Notes under the pieces: model-generated | Databases searched by the model: none | The model's input: only the letters and a program-made list of their open reading frames with translations | What the model was told of the DNA's origin: nothing | Part shown: piece after piece, positions 1 to 8,713 of the stretch | Layout: each line of letters opens with the position of its first letter | Position numbering within the stretch: position 1 is the stretch's first letter | Assembly (NCBI RefSeq): GCF_017833525.1 | Contig: NZ_JAFICD010000002.1 | Location: 124,001-188,000 of the forward strand | DNA length: 64,000 nt | Reading direction: 5' to 3' | DNA from: Duganella sp. 1411 | GTDB taxonomy: Bacteria > Pseudomonadota > Gammaproteobacteria > Burkholderiales > Burkholderiaceae_D | Made by a program: the position numbers and the translations under genes

Positions 1-602
1 AGAGCTTCCAGAACAAGCACAGCCTGAGCAACGAGGAAATGGCCATCGTGCACCGCCATCCGGAGGACAGCGCCGACCTGCTCAAGTGCGCCGGCGTCGA
101 GGACGAGGAATGGATCTCGTGCGTGCTGCTGCACCACGAAAACGATGAAGGCAGCGGCTACCCGGCCGGCATCGCCAGTCCGCGGGTAACGTTCAACGCC
201 AAGCTGCTCAGCCTGGCGGACCGCTATTGCGCGCAAGTGTCGGCGCGCAACTACCGGCGCTCGGTGCTGCCGGATAAGGCGCTACGCAACCTGATGGACG
301 ACAAGGCCGCGCCGGTCGATCCGGCGCTGGCGCAGCACTTCCAGCGCGAGCTGGGCGACTTTCCGCCGGGCTGCCTGGTGCGCCTGGCCAGCGGCGAGAT
401 CGGCGTCGTCAGTCATCGGCTGGCCGGCGGCGAGGCGCTGCACGTGCACTGCCTGCGCGACGCGGCCGGCGCCCCGCTGCCGCCGGCCGGGCAGCACCGC
501 GCCACCGGCGACCGCCACGCCATCGCCGAGGCCCTCAGCGAGGACCAGGCCGCGATCCGCTTCAGCATGAAGCAGATCTGGGGCGCGCAGGCCAGCCTGT
601 AA
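1..602 (+). CDS. HD-GYP-type phosphodiesterase, C-terminal part
   Basis: The reading frame is already open at the left edge, so only the last 200 or so residues are visible. The stretch HHENDEGSGYPAG fits the HHE..DG.GYP signature of HD-GYP domains, which hydrolyse cyclic di-GMP with a di- or tri-iron centre; an upstream helix (SLSNEEMAIVHRHPEDSADL) also fits the fold. After the domain comes a tail of about 100 residues with no recognised motif. The HD pair and any N-terminal sensor lie outside the window, so catalytic competence cannot be judged. In a genome with c-di-GMP-responsive MSHA ATPases this is a plausible contributor to the same signalling network, but that link is inference. Confidence 0.8.
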   Translation, partial: SFQNKHSLSNEEMAIVHRHPEDSADLLKCAGVEDEEWISCVLLHHENDEGSGYPAGIASPRVTFNAKLLSLADRYCAQVSARNYRRSVLPDKALRNLMDDKAAPVDPALAQHFQRELGDFPPGCLVRLASGEIGVVSHRLAGGEALHVHCLRDAAGAPLPPAGQHRATGDRHAIAEALSEDQAAIRFSMKQIWGAQASL

Positions 603-617
603 GCCAGCGGCGCTGGC
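603..617. terminator. Hairpin between convergent genes
   Basis: GCCAGC-GGC-GCTGGC is a perfect 6-bp stem with a 3-nt loop, starting on the base after the HD-GYP stop codon and lying between two convergent genes. No clean T-run follows on either strand, so a terminator is plausible but not proven. Confidence 0.4.
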
Positions 618-635
618 CATCTGTAGTGCTTTGCT

Positions 636-1481
636 TTAGTGGGAATCCACGAAGTCGAGAATGTCGGCCTTGCGTTCGTACGCAAGAACTTGCGCCCCGG
701 CCTCGGTCAACTCGGCGACGACTTCACAAAACGCCTTCATCCGCGCTTCCTTCTCAGCCTCCTTGGGACCTTCGACCGTGACCAACACGCGCTCGGGCAA
801 GGTGTTCTTACGCTTCAGCTGCGCCAGCTTCCATACCCAGGCGCCGCCATGGTCGAGTATTTTGCTAGGCTGATCCTGCCCCAGATTAAGAGGCTTGATG
901 GCTGTCACCACTTGTCCGCTTTTTTGTTCTACAAAGGGGAAGGTAGCGTGGTACTCGTCGTTACCGACCTCCAGTCGCTCAAAACGGCCACTGACGCCCG
1001 CCTCATAAAACCACCTGCGCAGCGTTCGCTCCAAAACCTGCTCCCTGTACTCGGGAGTCACAAAATCGCGCTCGACATAATGTCCGTAGAGCTCCTCAAG
1101 CTTCGCCTTGGGATCAAGCATGAGGACACCGCGAATATTACTAAACTGAATTACCGCCTCTCGTGGCCTGACTATTTCGTTGAATAACGACCGGGCAAAG
1201 TCCGCATCGTTATGCTTCAGACGTCGATCGAATCCGTGCTGCTGCAAAACTCGGGCGACCCGTTCGAACTCCTCCCTCAGGTTTTGCATCGCCGCTTTGA
1301 ACGTGGGGGTCTCGAGCTGCTCGAAAAAATTCGTCACCCGAGCGTGCTTCTTCGTCATCAGCTTGAAATCAAAGATGCGGTGCTCGGGCGCGATGATCAC
1401 GATGCCCACATTGGCGAATTCTTCCGTCTCAACAAATGGACAGAACCGGACAATCGCATATAAGCAAGCAATCTTTTTCAT
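636..1481 (-). CDS. DUF3037 family protein
   Basis: A 281-residue protein beginning MKKIACLYAIVRFCPFVE, the usual opening of DUF3037 proteins; the next stretch (EEFANVGIVIIAPEHR) is also typical. The chosen start at 1481 overlaps the stop of the upstream HipA-like kinase by an ATGA, indicating translational coupling; a longer start at 1493 is possible. The family has no known activity but is often encoded next to small HipA-like kinases, as here, so it probably works with that kinase or counteracts it. Base composition is visibly less GC-rich than the flanking genes, consistent with a transferred cassette. Confidence 0.8.
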   Translation of the reverse strand: MKKIACLYAIVRFCPFVETEEFANVGIVIIAPEHRIFDFKLMTKKHARVTNFFEQLETPTFKAAMQNLREEFERVARVLQQHGFDRRLKHNDADFARSLFNEIVRPREAVIQFSNIRGVLMLDPKAKLEELYGHYVERDFVTPEYREQVLERTLRRWFYEAGVSGRFERLEVGNDEYHATFPFVEQKSGQVVTAIKPLNLGQDQPSKILDHGGAWVWKLAQLKRKNTLPERVLVTVEGPKEAEKEARMKAFCEVVAELTEAGAQVLAYERKADILDFVDSH

Positions 1482-2212
1482 GTTATGGTCCAAAAAGCAC
1501 TACTGCGGCAGCCGAGCAGCGATAGCTTGAGAGCATGCCGGTCAAACGCAACAGGAAGCGTGCGCTCGGCATCAACAAACCACCACTCCGCGGGAACAGT
1601 ATCGCAGATCGCATCCCAGGTCGCCATAGCCGATTCAAAACGACTGGCGTAGCGGTCGCGGTCGAACATATCGGAAAAGACCGCACTGAGGTGACTGCGG
1701 AAAGGATGCAGGCTTTCAAATGTGCGCGGATCAAACTGCTCATCGAATGCCTGGTTGTGGTCGAGAACCAGCAGGCTGTTGTTGTCCAAGTCCCAAAAAA
1801 GGTTAGGATTGCCACCGAGCTCAGACTGGGTCCTGTCTCCATTTTTTATCCACCAATCGAAGAGAAGTACGTCACGCTGAACATCGTCCGGTATCTGCGA
1901 CAAATGCGAAACCGTTAGCTCGACGATCGTGCGCCGACAGGAACCGAAAGCAATACCCACTCCAAGTTCGGCCAAGTCGTCGCGCGACGCGAGGCTTATC
2001 AGCTCTGGCGATATCGAAACCAGCTCAAAATCTGCAATTGGCAAACCCAAAACCTTCGCAAGCGAGCCCGCTATCCATTCACAAATAAGGCTCCTTCTGC
2101 CTGCACCCCGCCCCTTTACGTAATACACCCGTCCGTCTTCGCCACGACATACGAATGGCAACGTAACCCCTTGTTTGGAACGGTCGATAATTTCGACTAT
2201 TTCAGTTGGCAT
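1478..2212 (-). CDS. HipA-like kinase (short form)
   Basis: A 244-residue protein starting MPTEIVEIIDRSKQGVT and containing YYVKGRGAGRRSLICEWIAG (N-lobe lysine region). Later LFDWWIKNGDRT and LFWDLDNNSLLVLDHNQAF match the catalytic-loop and metal-binding (LDHNQAF) elements of the HipA-like fold. It is much shorter than E. coli HipA (440 residues), like other HipA-family kinases encoded beside DUF3037 genes. I chose the internal ATG at 2212 because family members start at this point; ATGs at 2266 and 2245 are in frame. Expected role: Ser/Thr protein kinase, possibly the toxin half of a stress or defence module. Lower GC than its surroundings. Confidence 0.75.
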   Translation of the reverse strand: MPTEIVEIIDRSKQGVTLPFVCRGEDGRVYYVKGRGAGRRSLICEWIAGSLAKVLGLPIADFELVSISPELISLASRDDLAELGVGIAFGSCRRTIVELTVSHLSQIPDDVQRDVLLFDWWIKNGDRTQSELGGNPNLFWDLDNNSLLVLDHNQAFDEQFDPRTFESLHPFRSHLSAVFSDMFDRDRYASRFESAMATWDAICDTVPAEWWFVDAERTLPVAFDRHALKLSLLGCRSSAFWTIT

Positions 2213-2298
2213 GTCGGCCCACAGGTATCCAATCTGACCTCGCATGGCGTGGTACGCGGCGCGCAAGCTTGGCTAACAATTAATGATCAGGGGCCTCG

Positions 2299-2544
2299 TC
2301 AACCGTCGCGCGATGGGACTTGCGTTTTTCGATCCCGCAGGAGATCGTTCAGTTCGGCTTTGAGGGCAGTTATGCGGTCTAATAACAAGCTCGCTCGCAG
2401 ACGATAAATCACCTCGGCTTCAATGCTCGATCCTTGCGCGGCGGCATCGGCCTCAAGTTCCGCATACAACTCGGGCGAAATTTCAAGATCGACCAGCTCG
2501 GATTTCTCAGGCGGAGTCTTTTGTGGCGATTTTGCTGTTTTCAT
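2299..2544 (-). CDS. Arc-type ribbon-helix-helix protein, putative antitoxin/repressor
   Basis: An 81-residue protein. Residues 18-52 (VDLEISPELYAELEADAA, then AEVIYRLRASL) have the strand-helix-helix pattern of Arc/MetJ-type DNA-binding proteins, and a leucine-rich helix follows (LDRITALKAELNDLL). It lies upstream of the HipA-like kinase with an 86-bp gap, in the usual position of an antitoxin or autorepressor. Similarity is by pattern only. If the cassette is a toxin-antitoxin-like unit, this would be the DNA-binding partner, though classical HipB is a helix-turn-helix (Xre) protein, not RHH. Confidence 0.6.
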   Translation of the reverse strand: MKTAKSPQKTPPEKSELVDLEISPELYAELEADAAAQGSSIEAEVIYRLRASLLLDRITALKAELNDLLRDRKTQVPSRDG

Positions 2545-2609
2545 TCCACAATCATAGCATTTTCGAGAAGTTGCCAGGACTTATAGGCAGCGCCGCGTAG
2601 CCTGTTGGG

Positions 2610-3065
2610 CTATTTCTTCGCCTGGTCCTGCGCGATCAGCCGCGCCAGCGGCGATTGCTCGCCGACCGCTTCCATCATCAATATCTTCTCGGCCGGGATC
2701 AGCTGCGCCGATGGCCCGTGCCAGTCGGTCTTGGCGCGGTTGACCACGCGGTTGCCCGGCTGGCCGTCGGGCTGGGTGTAGGCCTGCGTGTAATAGACAT
2801 CGCCCAGCTTGACGAAGCCGGGGCGCGCCTCCAGCAGCACGCCGTAGTAGACCTGGCCGCTGACCAATTGCACGCTGTACCAGCGGCCGGGCGGACCCGG
2901 ATCGAGCAGCGGCGCCGCGTGGGCGCGCCAGGCCAGCGCCGCGTCGGCGATCAGCGCGGCCGTCGCCAGCGCCCCCAGCAGCACGCACAGCCAGCTGTGC
3001 GTCGCGCTCCACGCGCGCGGCGGCGCCGGCCGCAAGCCGGCTTCCTCCATCCGCTCGAGCTTCAT
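2610..3065 (-). CDS. Small single-pass membrane protein coupled to a PEP-CTERM gene
   Basis: 151 residues with a proline/arginine-rich cytoplasmic start, one membrane helix (about residues 25-46) and an extracytoplasmic part containing QLVSGQVYYGVLLEARPGFV, DVYYTQAY and WHGPSAQLIPAEKILMMEAV. The pattern (QVYxG.L, a DVYY strand, then HGP and an amphipathic end) resembles uncharacterised single-TM proteins I recall from other bacteria; no function is known to me. Its ATG overlaps the stop of the upstream giant PEP-CTERM gene (ATGA), so translation is probably coupled and it may help to process or anchor that protein. That last point is inference from context. Confidence 0.7.
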   Translation of the reverse strand: MKLERMEEAGLRPAPPRAWSATHSWLCVLLGALATAALIADAALAWRAHAAPLLDPGPPGRWYSVQLVSGQVYYGVLLEARPGFVKLGDVYYTQAYTQPDGQPGNRVVNRAKTDWHGPSAQLIPAEKILMMEAVGEQSPLARLIAQDQAKK

Positions 3066-5662
3066 GCGCGCGCCGCCGGGCCGGCGCGGCGACGCGCCAT
3101 CAGCAGCATGCCGCCCATGCCGATCACCAGCATCAGCCAGGTCGAGGCCTCGGGTACCGCCGTCGCGCCGTTGCCGCCGCCGGTGCCGCTACCGAAGCCG
3201 ACCCCGGTGCCGACCAGGTAATTGAACGCGTAGCCGCCCGGACCGGTGTAGTTCAATGTCGAGCTGATCAGCAGATCCTGCATGCCGCCGGCGAGCGGCC
3301 CCAGGTCCAGCAACGAACCGTTGAAGAACAGGTCGGCCTCGGCGCCGCTGAGGAAGGCGTGCGAGAACAGTTGCACGCCGTGGTTGCTGATGGTCAGCTC
3401 GAACAGGTCGAAGCCGCCGCCCGCGCCCGCCAGGAACGCCAGCTGCAGATGCTCGCCGGCGTCGGCGCCGAACTGGAAGGCCCCGCTGGTTTGCTGGGGC
3501 GCCAGCACCTGGTGATATTCGTCGACCGTGTCCGCGTTGGACATCGCGTGCATGCCGGCGCCGACCGCGTTGTCGATCCCGCCCACGTTCGACGCCGGCG
3601 ACAGCGTCAATGCGCCCGCCGTGTCCGGCGCCGCCATGGCGTTGGCCACGACGTACTGGCCGCCGGCGGCCGGCAATGCGAACTCCGCCTGCGAGAACCG
3701 GCTCGAGCTGTAGGCGGCAGCCGACCGTGCCTCCCGTCCGGCGGCGCTGGCGGCGAAACCGACCGCCGTGCCCCGGGTGCCGAGCGCGGCCGCCGACGCC
3801 GATGCCGTCACATCGACCCCCATGGCGATCGCGCGGGCGTTGCCGACGCCGCCGCGGTCGGTGGTCACCGCGCCGGCGTTGGCGCTCGTCACGCCCATGA
3901 AATAACCGCCGCGCGCGTCGGCCAGCGCGTCGACCACGCCGCTGCCGGAACGGCCGTGGGCGGTGGCGCTGCCCGAGCCGGCATAGGCCGGCACGGCGCT
4001 GTCGGACCCGCCGATATTGGCCACCGAGATGGCGCTGACGCTCACCGCGTGTGCGCCGCTGGTCTCGGCGTGGACCGAGCTGTTGGCGTCGCCGCTGACG
4101 TCGTAGCAGCACATCGACGGGTAGCCGCCCTTGGCGCGGCCGATGGCGACGATATCGCCGGCCGACACCACCCGCACGTTGGCATTGGCCGCGCCGGTCA
4201 CGCTGCCGCCGTCGGCGTAGGCGGACGCCCTCACTGCCGCCTGGCCGCCGCCGGGCGCGGTGCGCACGTCGGTGGTGGCGGTGGCGGCGCCGCCGAAGCT
4301 GCGGTACGCCAGGGCGATCTGCGCGGTCGACACCACGTCCACCGCCAGGGCGCCGCTGGTGCGCACGCTCACATTGCTGTTGGCGGCGTTGCCCTCGGCG
4401 TAGGCGCCGCCCTGCGCGCCGGCGCCGGCCATCGTCAGCGTCGCCGTCGCCTCGCCGTTGGTGCTGCCCATGATGTACCACAGGTTGCCGCCATACGCGG
4501 CGACGTTGCCACGCGCCAGACCGCCGGCGGACAAGGTCAGGCTGGCCGACGCGCCGGCCGCCGCGCCGGCGTAGGAGGCCGAGCCGCCCGTCGCCACGGC
4601 GCGACCGGTGACGTCGGCCGTCCCGGTAAGCGTGCCGACGGCGACCGCGTTGCCGCCCAGTCCGCCGTTGGAGCCGATGCCGCCCACGGCGGACACGTTG
4701 CCGGCCACGGCGGCGCCGGCGCGCGTCGACGCCAGGGTCAGCTCGGCGTAGGCGGCGCCGCCGGCGCCGCTCCGATAGCCCCCTCCGTTGCCGCCGACGG
4801 CGGCCACGTCCGCGCTCAGCGCGCTGGCCTCGGCGTCGCTCAACGCCAGCGTCGAACGCGCGCCGCCGGCGTCGAAGTCGGGGTTCTCGCCGCCCTCGGC
4901 GCGCTGCGACAGGCTCAGCTCACCCCGGGTGCGGCCCGAGACCGCGTCGACCAGCTCCGCGCCGACGCGCCTGCCGCCGACGACGCTGGCGCCCACCGTC
5001 ACCTTGCCCGTGTCGGACTGGCCGCTGGCGCGCGCCGTGGCCGTGCCGCCGAGGCCGGCTTTACCGGCCAGGAAATTGTAGCTGCCATAGCCGCCGACCG
5101 CGTCCGCCTGCGCCACCACGGCGCCGGCGCCGGTGGCGAAGGCGACCGCCGTGCTGCTGGCGTTTCCGCCGAGCGCCAGCGGCCCGTCGGTCGCGGGCCA
5201 GTCGCTGGAATTAAAATACGGCATGCCGCCGCCGTTGCCGCCGACCACGCGCGAGCGCGCCTGCGCGCCCTGCGCGCCGCCCACGGTGACGACGGTGCCG
5301 GCAGCGTAGCCGCCGTTGCCGCCGGCGCCGGGCTTGCCCTGCGGGTAGGACATCGGCCCCCACTCGGTCTCGACCTCGGTGGCGGCGGCGCCCTCGCCGC
5401 CGTTGCCGCCGTTGCCGCCGGTTAGCGTCAACGTGTTCCAGGCGTCGGTGGAGGCCAGCACGCGGTCGATGGCGGCGGCGGCCCGGCCGTCGCCGCCCAC
5501 CTGGCCCGGCAAGGTGCCGGCGGCGCCGTCAAGGCCGTTCTGCCCGACGACGATCAATTCGGCGGCGCAGGCGTTGCCGACGGCGACAGCGAGCAACAGC
5601 GGCGCCAGGCCGCGGATGTACCTGGCGCGGCCGCGCGCGGCAACAGTATGGATGGAATGCAT
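3062..5662 (-). CDS. Giant glycine-rich PEP-CTERM surface protein
   Basis: 866 residues. The N-terminus has a signal peptide (core GLAPLLLAVAVGNACA, cut near residue 34). The body is a long series of GGNGG, GGxGG and alanine/serine-rich repeats interleaved with short beta-like segments (LTLTGGNGGNGGEG, VAAVGGNGG), suggesting an extended repetitive beta fold. It ends with VPEASTWLMLVIGMG, a hydrophobic helix and MARRR, the tripartite PEP-CTERM sorting signal recognised by exosortase (EpsH/XrtA type), here in a PEA variant. It should be exported, cut by exosortase and shown on or in the exopolysaccharide matrix. No exosortase gene is in the window. AAAGG is suitably placed before the ATG. Confidence 0.85.
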   Translation of the reverse strand: MHSIHTVAARGRARYIRGLAPLLLAVAVGNACAAELIVVGQNGLDGAAGTLPGQVGGDGRAAAAIDRVLASTDAWNTLTLTGGNGGNGGEGAAATEVETEWGPMSYPQGKPGAGGNGGYAAGTVVTVGGAQGAQARSRVVGGNGGGMPYFNSSDWPATDGPLALGGNASSTAVAFATGAGAVVAQADAVGGYGSYNFLAGKAGLGGTATARASGQSDTGKVTVGASVVGGRRVGAELVDAVSGRTRGELSLSQRAEGGENPDFDAGGARSTLALSDAEASALSADVAAVGGNGGGYRSGAGGAAYAELTLASTRAGAAVAGNVSAVGGIGSNGGLGGNAVAVGTLTGTADVTGRAVATGGSASYAGAAAGASASLTLSAGGLARGNVAAYGGNLWYIMGSTNGEATATLTMAGAGAQGGAYAEGNAANSNVSVRTSGALAVDVVSTAQIALAYRSFGGAATATTDVRTAPGGGQAAVRASAYADGGSVTGAANANVRVVSAGDIVAIGRAKGGYPSMCCYDVSGDANSSVHAETSGAHAVSVSAISVANIGGSDSAVPAYAGSGSATAHGRSGSGVVDALADARGGYFMGVTSANAGAVTTDRGGVGNARAIAMGVDVTASASAAALGTRGTAVGFAASAAGREARSAAAYSSSRFSQAEFALPAAGGQYVVANAMAAPDTAGALTLSPASNVGGIDNAVGAGMHAMSNADTVDEYHQVLAPQQTSGAFQFGADAGEHLQLAFLAGAGGGFDLFELTISNHGVQLFSHAFLSGAEADLFFNGSLLDLGPLAGGMQDLLISSTLNYTGPGGYAFNYLVGTGVGFGSGTGGGNGATAVPEASTWLMLVIGMGGMLLMARRRAGPAARA

Positions 5663-5719
5663 GTCATGCCTTTGAAATGGAGGTCGCGCCCGCGGCGGAT
5701 GCCGGGGCGCGTAGTTGCG

Positions 5720-5740
5720 GGCCGGGGCGACGCCCCGGCC
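5720..5740. other. Intercistronic stem-loop between the two PEP-CTERM genes
   Basis: GGCCGGGG-CGACG-CCCCGGCC is a perfect 8-bp stem with a 5-nt loop in the 119-bp gap between the two same-strand genes. There is no T-run, so an mRNA-stabilising or partial-termination element is more likely than a full terminator. Confidence 0.4.
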
Positions 5741-5781
5741 GATGTGTTACCTGCTCAGTGCGACGACGATGCGCGCCTGCA

Positions 5782-8565
5782 TCAAGCGTGCTTGGCGGCC
5801 GACTTGCGGCGCCGCGCCACGATCACCAGCCCGCTCAGGCCGATCATCATCATCATCCAGCTCGACTCTTCCGGCACGGCCGACACGCCCGCGCCGCCAC
5901 CGATGCCGCCGACGCCGCCGACCGGGCCCAGGCCGCCACCGCCCAGCACGTAGTTGAATGCATAGTCATAAGCCGCGCCGGCCAGCGACGAACGCACCAC
6001 GATGTCCTGCGCGCCGGCGCCGAACAGGCCCAGATCAAGCACGCGGTCGGTGAAGAACAGGTTGGCGTCGCTCAGCGACGTGAACGACTGGCTGAACAGC
6101 AAGGTGCCGTGGTTGCTGATCGACAGGTCGAGCGTGTCGAAGCCGGTGCCGCCGGCGCCCAGGAAGGCGATCAGCAAATGCTGGTCGACCGCCGAGACGA
6201 ACTGGAACTGGCCGCTGTTGGCGCCGACCTGCGCGGACGGCAAATCGGGGTTGAAGCCGCCCGAGGCGCCCTGCATGCCGACGCCGTACAGTTCCGACAT
6301 GGCGGCGGCGGTGGCCGCGCTCAAGCCGAGCGCGGCGCCGGTCGGGGCGGCGGCGGCATACGACTGCAGCTGGTTGTCGCCGGCGCTGCCGCTGCCGGTG
6401 GCCAACGCGAAACTGGCGGCGTCGAAACGGTTCGACGCCACCGCCGCGCCCTGCGCGAACTCGCCGGCCGACGTCGCGATAAAGCCGACCCTGGCGCCGC
6501 CGGCGCCGACGGCCGTCGCCGTGGCGACCGCTTCCATCTGCTCGCCGCTGGCGCGGGCGCTGGCGTTGCTCACGCCGCCCCGCAACGACGTCTCGGCCGT
6601 GGCGCGGGCCGAGGACAGGTACGGGCTGGTGCTCTGGTTCATGCCGCTCAGGGCCTGGGCCGCGACGGTGACGACGCCGCTGCCGGAGGCGCCGTAGGCG
6701 TTGGCGGTGGCCGGGCTGTAGACGTTCTGGTGGGGTTCCGGCACGAAGGTGTTGCGCGCCAGCGCGCTGACCGTGACCGAATGGGCGCCGCTGGTGACGC
6801 CGCTGGCGGACGCGTTGGCGATTCCGCTGGTGGTGTAGAGGTAGCTGAACACGCCGCCTTCAGCCTGGGCGGTGCCGACGATGTTGCCGCCGCTGTTGAT
6901 CTGCAGGTTGGCGTAGGCGTTTTGGCTGGCGCCGCTGCCGGACGCGTAGGCGCCGGCCGTCACGTCGGCCCGGCCGCCGGTGGTGGCCGCGTTGACCACG
7001 GTATTGGCCCTGGCGTCGCCATAGTGGCCGCGCGACGAATTGGCGTCGCCCAGGCCGGCGACCGCCCTGGACTCGACGTTGACCGCCCGCGCGCCAGTGG
7101 TGGTGACGGTCACGCTGCTGTCGGCGTTGGCGCCGCGGGCGTAGCTGCCGCCGCTGGCGCCGGCGCCCACCAGTTCCAGCGTGGCGCTGGCGTCGCCGTC
7201 GCGATATTCCCAGCTATGCAAGGCGCCGCCCATCTGGCCGGCCACCGCGCGCGCGCTGCCCGTGGCCAGGCCGCCGGCGCTGATGGTCAAGCGGCTGGTG
7301 GCGGCGGCGCCGGCCAAGCCACCGTACTGCCCGGCGCGGGCCTCGGCCGATCCGGTGACCGCCGCCGTACCGGTCAGGCTGCCGATGGCGGTGGCGCTGC
7401 CGGCGTCGCCGCCCGCCACGCGCCACACGGAACCGGTGACGTCGCCGCCGATGGCCGACAGCGTGCCCTCGACGGCGGCGCCGGCGCGGGTCGAGGTCAG
7501 AGTGAGCTCGGCGCGCGCGTTGCCGGCCGCCGCTTGCGCCAGGTCGGTGTACTCGCCGGCGTTGCCGCCCTTGGCGCTGACGGTGCCCTTGAGGCCCGAG
7601 GCCTGCTTGTCGGCCACCCGCAGCACCGATGTGGCGGCGCCGCCGGCGTTGTTGCCCGGCTGGCTGGGCTGGTCCGGCATGCCGTAGGCGTTGTTGACGG
7701 CGCCACCATTGCCGCCCACGGCATGCTGCACCAACGACAGCACGCCACGGGTCGCGCCCTTGACCATGTTCTCCAGATAGACGGCGGCGCCGGCGCCGCC
7801 CGTCGACGGGCTGGGGGTGTAGTTGACGTTGCCGCCATTGCCGCCAACCGCCTGCGCCAGCACCGACACATTGCCGGTGGCCGAGTAGCCCGAGGCGCTG
7901 GCCGTGGCCTTGCCGCCGTCGCCGCCGCGTCCGCCCCCCAAGATCAGCAGCGCGTCGCCGCCGTTGCCGCCGGTCGCGTAGGCGCGCGCCGACACCGCGC
8001 CGGACAGGGAGGACGCGCTGGCGAAGCTCGAGGCGTTGCCGCCGGCGCCGCCGATGTTCAGGCTCGGGTCGGCATTGAAGATGAACGGATCGGCCGTGCC
8101 CAGCTGGCCGCCGGCGCCGCCGAAGACCTTGGCCTCGGCGCTGGCGCCGCCGGTCAGGGAACCGGCCAGCACGCGGCCGAGCGCGCCCGCGCCGGCACCG
8201 CCGTTGCCACCGACGCCGCTGGGCGAATACTGGCAAATGCCCAGGTTGCGGCAATCGTCGCTGTCGGGATCGAGCACGGTGGCAGGCAGGCCGGCGCCAC
8301 CGGTGCCGCCGGCGCCGCCGGTCAAGGTCAGGCGGTTGAAGGCGCCGGCGGTCAGCGAGGTGTCGGTCAGGTCCAGCGCCGCGCCGCCGGCGCCGCCGTT
8401 CGGCGTGGCGATGGTGCCGGCGGCGCCGACCGCGCCGTTGGCGCCGGTCACGCTGCGGTCGAGCGCATACGCCTGGTTGACCGCCAGCGACAACAGCAGG
8501 GGCGCCAGGCCGGCGATGAAGCGCGATGAGGCAACGGCGGAGATGCGGCGGTTCGATGTCTTCAT
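5782..8565 (-). CDS. Giant glycine-rich PEP-CTERM surface protein (paralogue)
   Basis: 927 residues with the same plan as the 866-residue downstream neighbour. The start is MKTSNRRISAVASSRFIAGL with a signal peptide (FIAGLAPLLLSLAVNQAYA). A long GGNGG/GGAGG-rich body with repeated blocks follows (ATGGNGGDALLILGGG, AVGGNGGNVNYTPSP). The sorting tail is VPEESSWMMMMIGLSG, a helix, then VARRRKSAAKHA. The region before the tail (LLIAFLGAGGTGFDTLDLSI) closely matches LQLAFLAGAGGGFDLFELTI in the neighbour, so the two arose by tandem duplication. It is first in the apparent operon and faces an AraC-type gene across an AT-rich promoter region. Likely role: exosortase substrate of the biofilm matrix. 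Confidence 0.85.
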   Translation of the reverse strand: MKTSNRRISAVASSRFIAGLAPLLLSLAVNQAYALDRSVTGANGAVGAAGTIATPNGGAGGAALDLTDTSLTAGAFNRLTLTGGAGGTGGAGLPATVLDPDSDDCRNLGICQYSPSGVGGNGGAGAGALGRVLAGSLTGGASAEAKVFGGAGGQLGTADPFIFNADPSLNIGGAGGNASSFASASSLSGAVSARAYATGGNGGDALLILGGGRGGDGGKATASASGYSATGNVSVLAQAVGGNGGNVNYTPSPSTGGAGAAVYLENMVKGATRGVLSLVQHAVGGNGGAVNNAYGMPDQPSQPGNNAGGAATSVLRVADKQASGLKGTVSAKGGNAGEYTDLAQAAAGNARAELTLTSTRAGAAVEGTLSAIGGDVTGSVWRVAGGDAGSATAIGSLTGTAAVTGSAEARAGQYGGLAGAAATSRLTISAGGLATGSARAVAGQMGGALHSWEYRDGDASATLELVGAGASGGSYARGANADSSVTVTTTGARAVNVESRAVAGLGDANSSRGHYGDARANTVVNAATTGGRADVTAGAYASGSGASQNAYANLQINSGGNIVGTAQAEGGVFSYLYTTSGIANASASGVTSGAHSVTVSALARNTFVPEPHQNVYSPATANAYGASGSGVVTVAAQALSGMNQSTSPYLSSARATAETSLRGGVSNASARASGEQMEAVATATAVGAGGARVGFIATSAGEFAQGAAVASNRFDAASFALATGSGSAGDNQLQSYAAAAPTGAALGLSAATAAAMSELYGVGMQGASGGFNPDLPSAQVGANSGQFQFVSAVDQHLLIAFLGAGGTGFDTLDLSISNHGTLLFSQSFTSLSDANLFFTDRVLDLGLFGAGAQDIVVRSSLAGAAYDYAFNYVLGGGGLGPVGGVGGIGGGAGVSAVPEESSWMMMMIGLSGLVIVARRRKSAAKHA

Positions 8566-8713
8566 TTGTTTGACCCAAGAATGTGTTTTAAGGGAGGCGG
8601 TCGGACTCGCGGACCACCCCGATCGTTATTATTGTTATATTATTCTAATTATTAAATTTATAATGACACCAAAGTCTCTTGTTGATTGATCCCAGCTCTC
8701 CGGAAGCGCCGCC
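8566..8713. promoter_or_regulatory. AT-rich divergent promoter region
   Basis: A 148-bp gap between the divergent PEP-CTERM and AraC-type genes. About 8625-8675 is strikingly AT-rich for this DNA, and a consensus TATAAT at 8659-8664 could be the -10 of the AraC-type gene. I see no good -35 at 17 bp. Control of both genes by the AraC protein is a reasonable guess from the layout. Confidence 0.45.

Noticed and set aside
3359..5425. Long open frame on the plus strand opposite the 866-residue PEP-CTERM gene
   Set aside because: Its product is almost only Ala, Gly, Arg, His and Val with no domain; it results from GC-rich codons and glycine repeats of the real gene on the other strand, which has signal and sorting tail.
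5720..5740. Rho-independent terminator between the PEP-CTERM genes
   Set aside because: The stem is strong but there is no T-run on the transcribed side; kept as a stem-loop only.
5677..8529. Long open frame (about 950 codons) opposite the 927-residue PEP-CTERM gene
   Set aside because: Same reason: low-complexity Ala/Gly/Arg product, no ribosome-binding site or domain, full overlap with a well-supported gene.
3062..8565. Repeated GGNGG-coding DNA as a possible CRISPR array
   Set aside because: Repeats are irregular in length and spacing, keep reading frame, and encode a protein; no constant repeat-spacer pattern exists.
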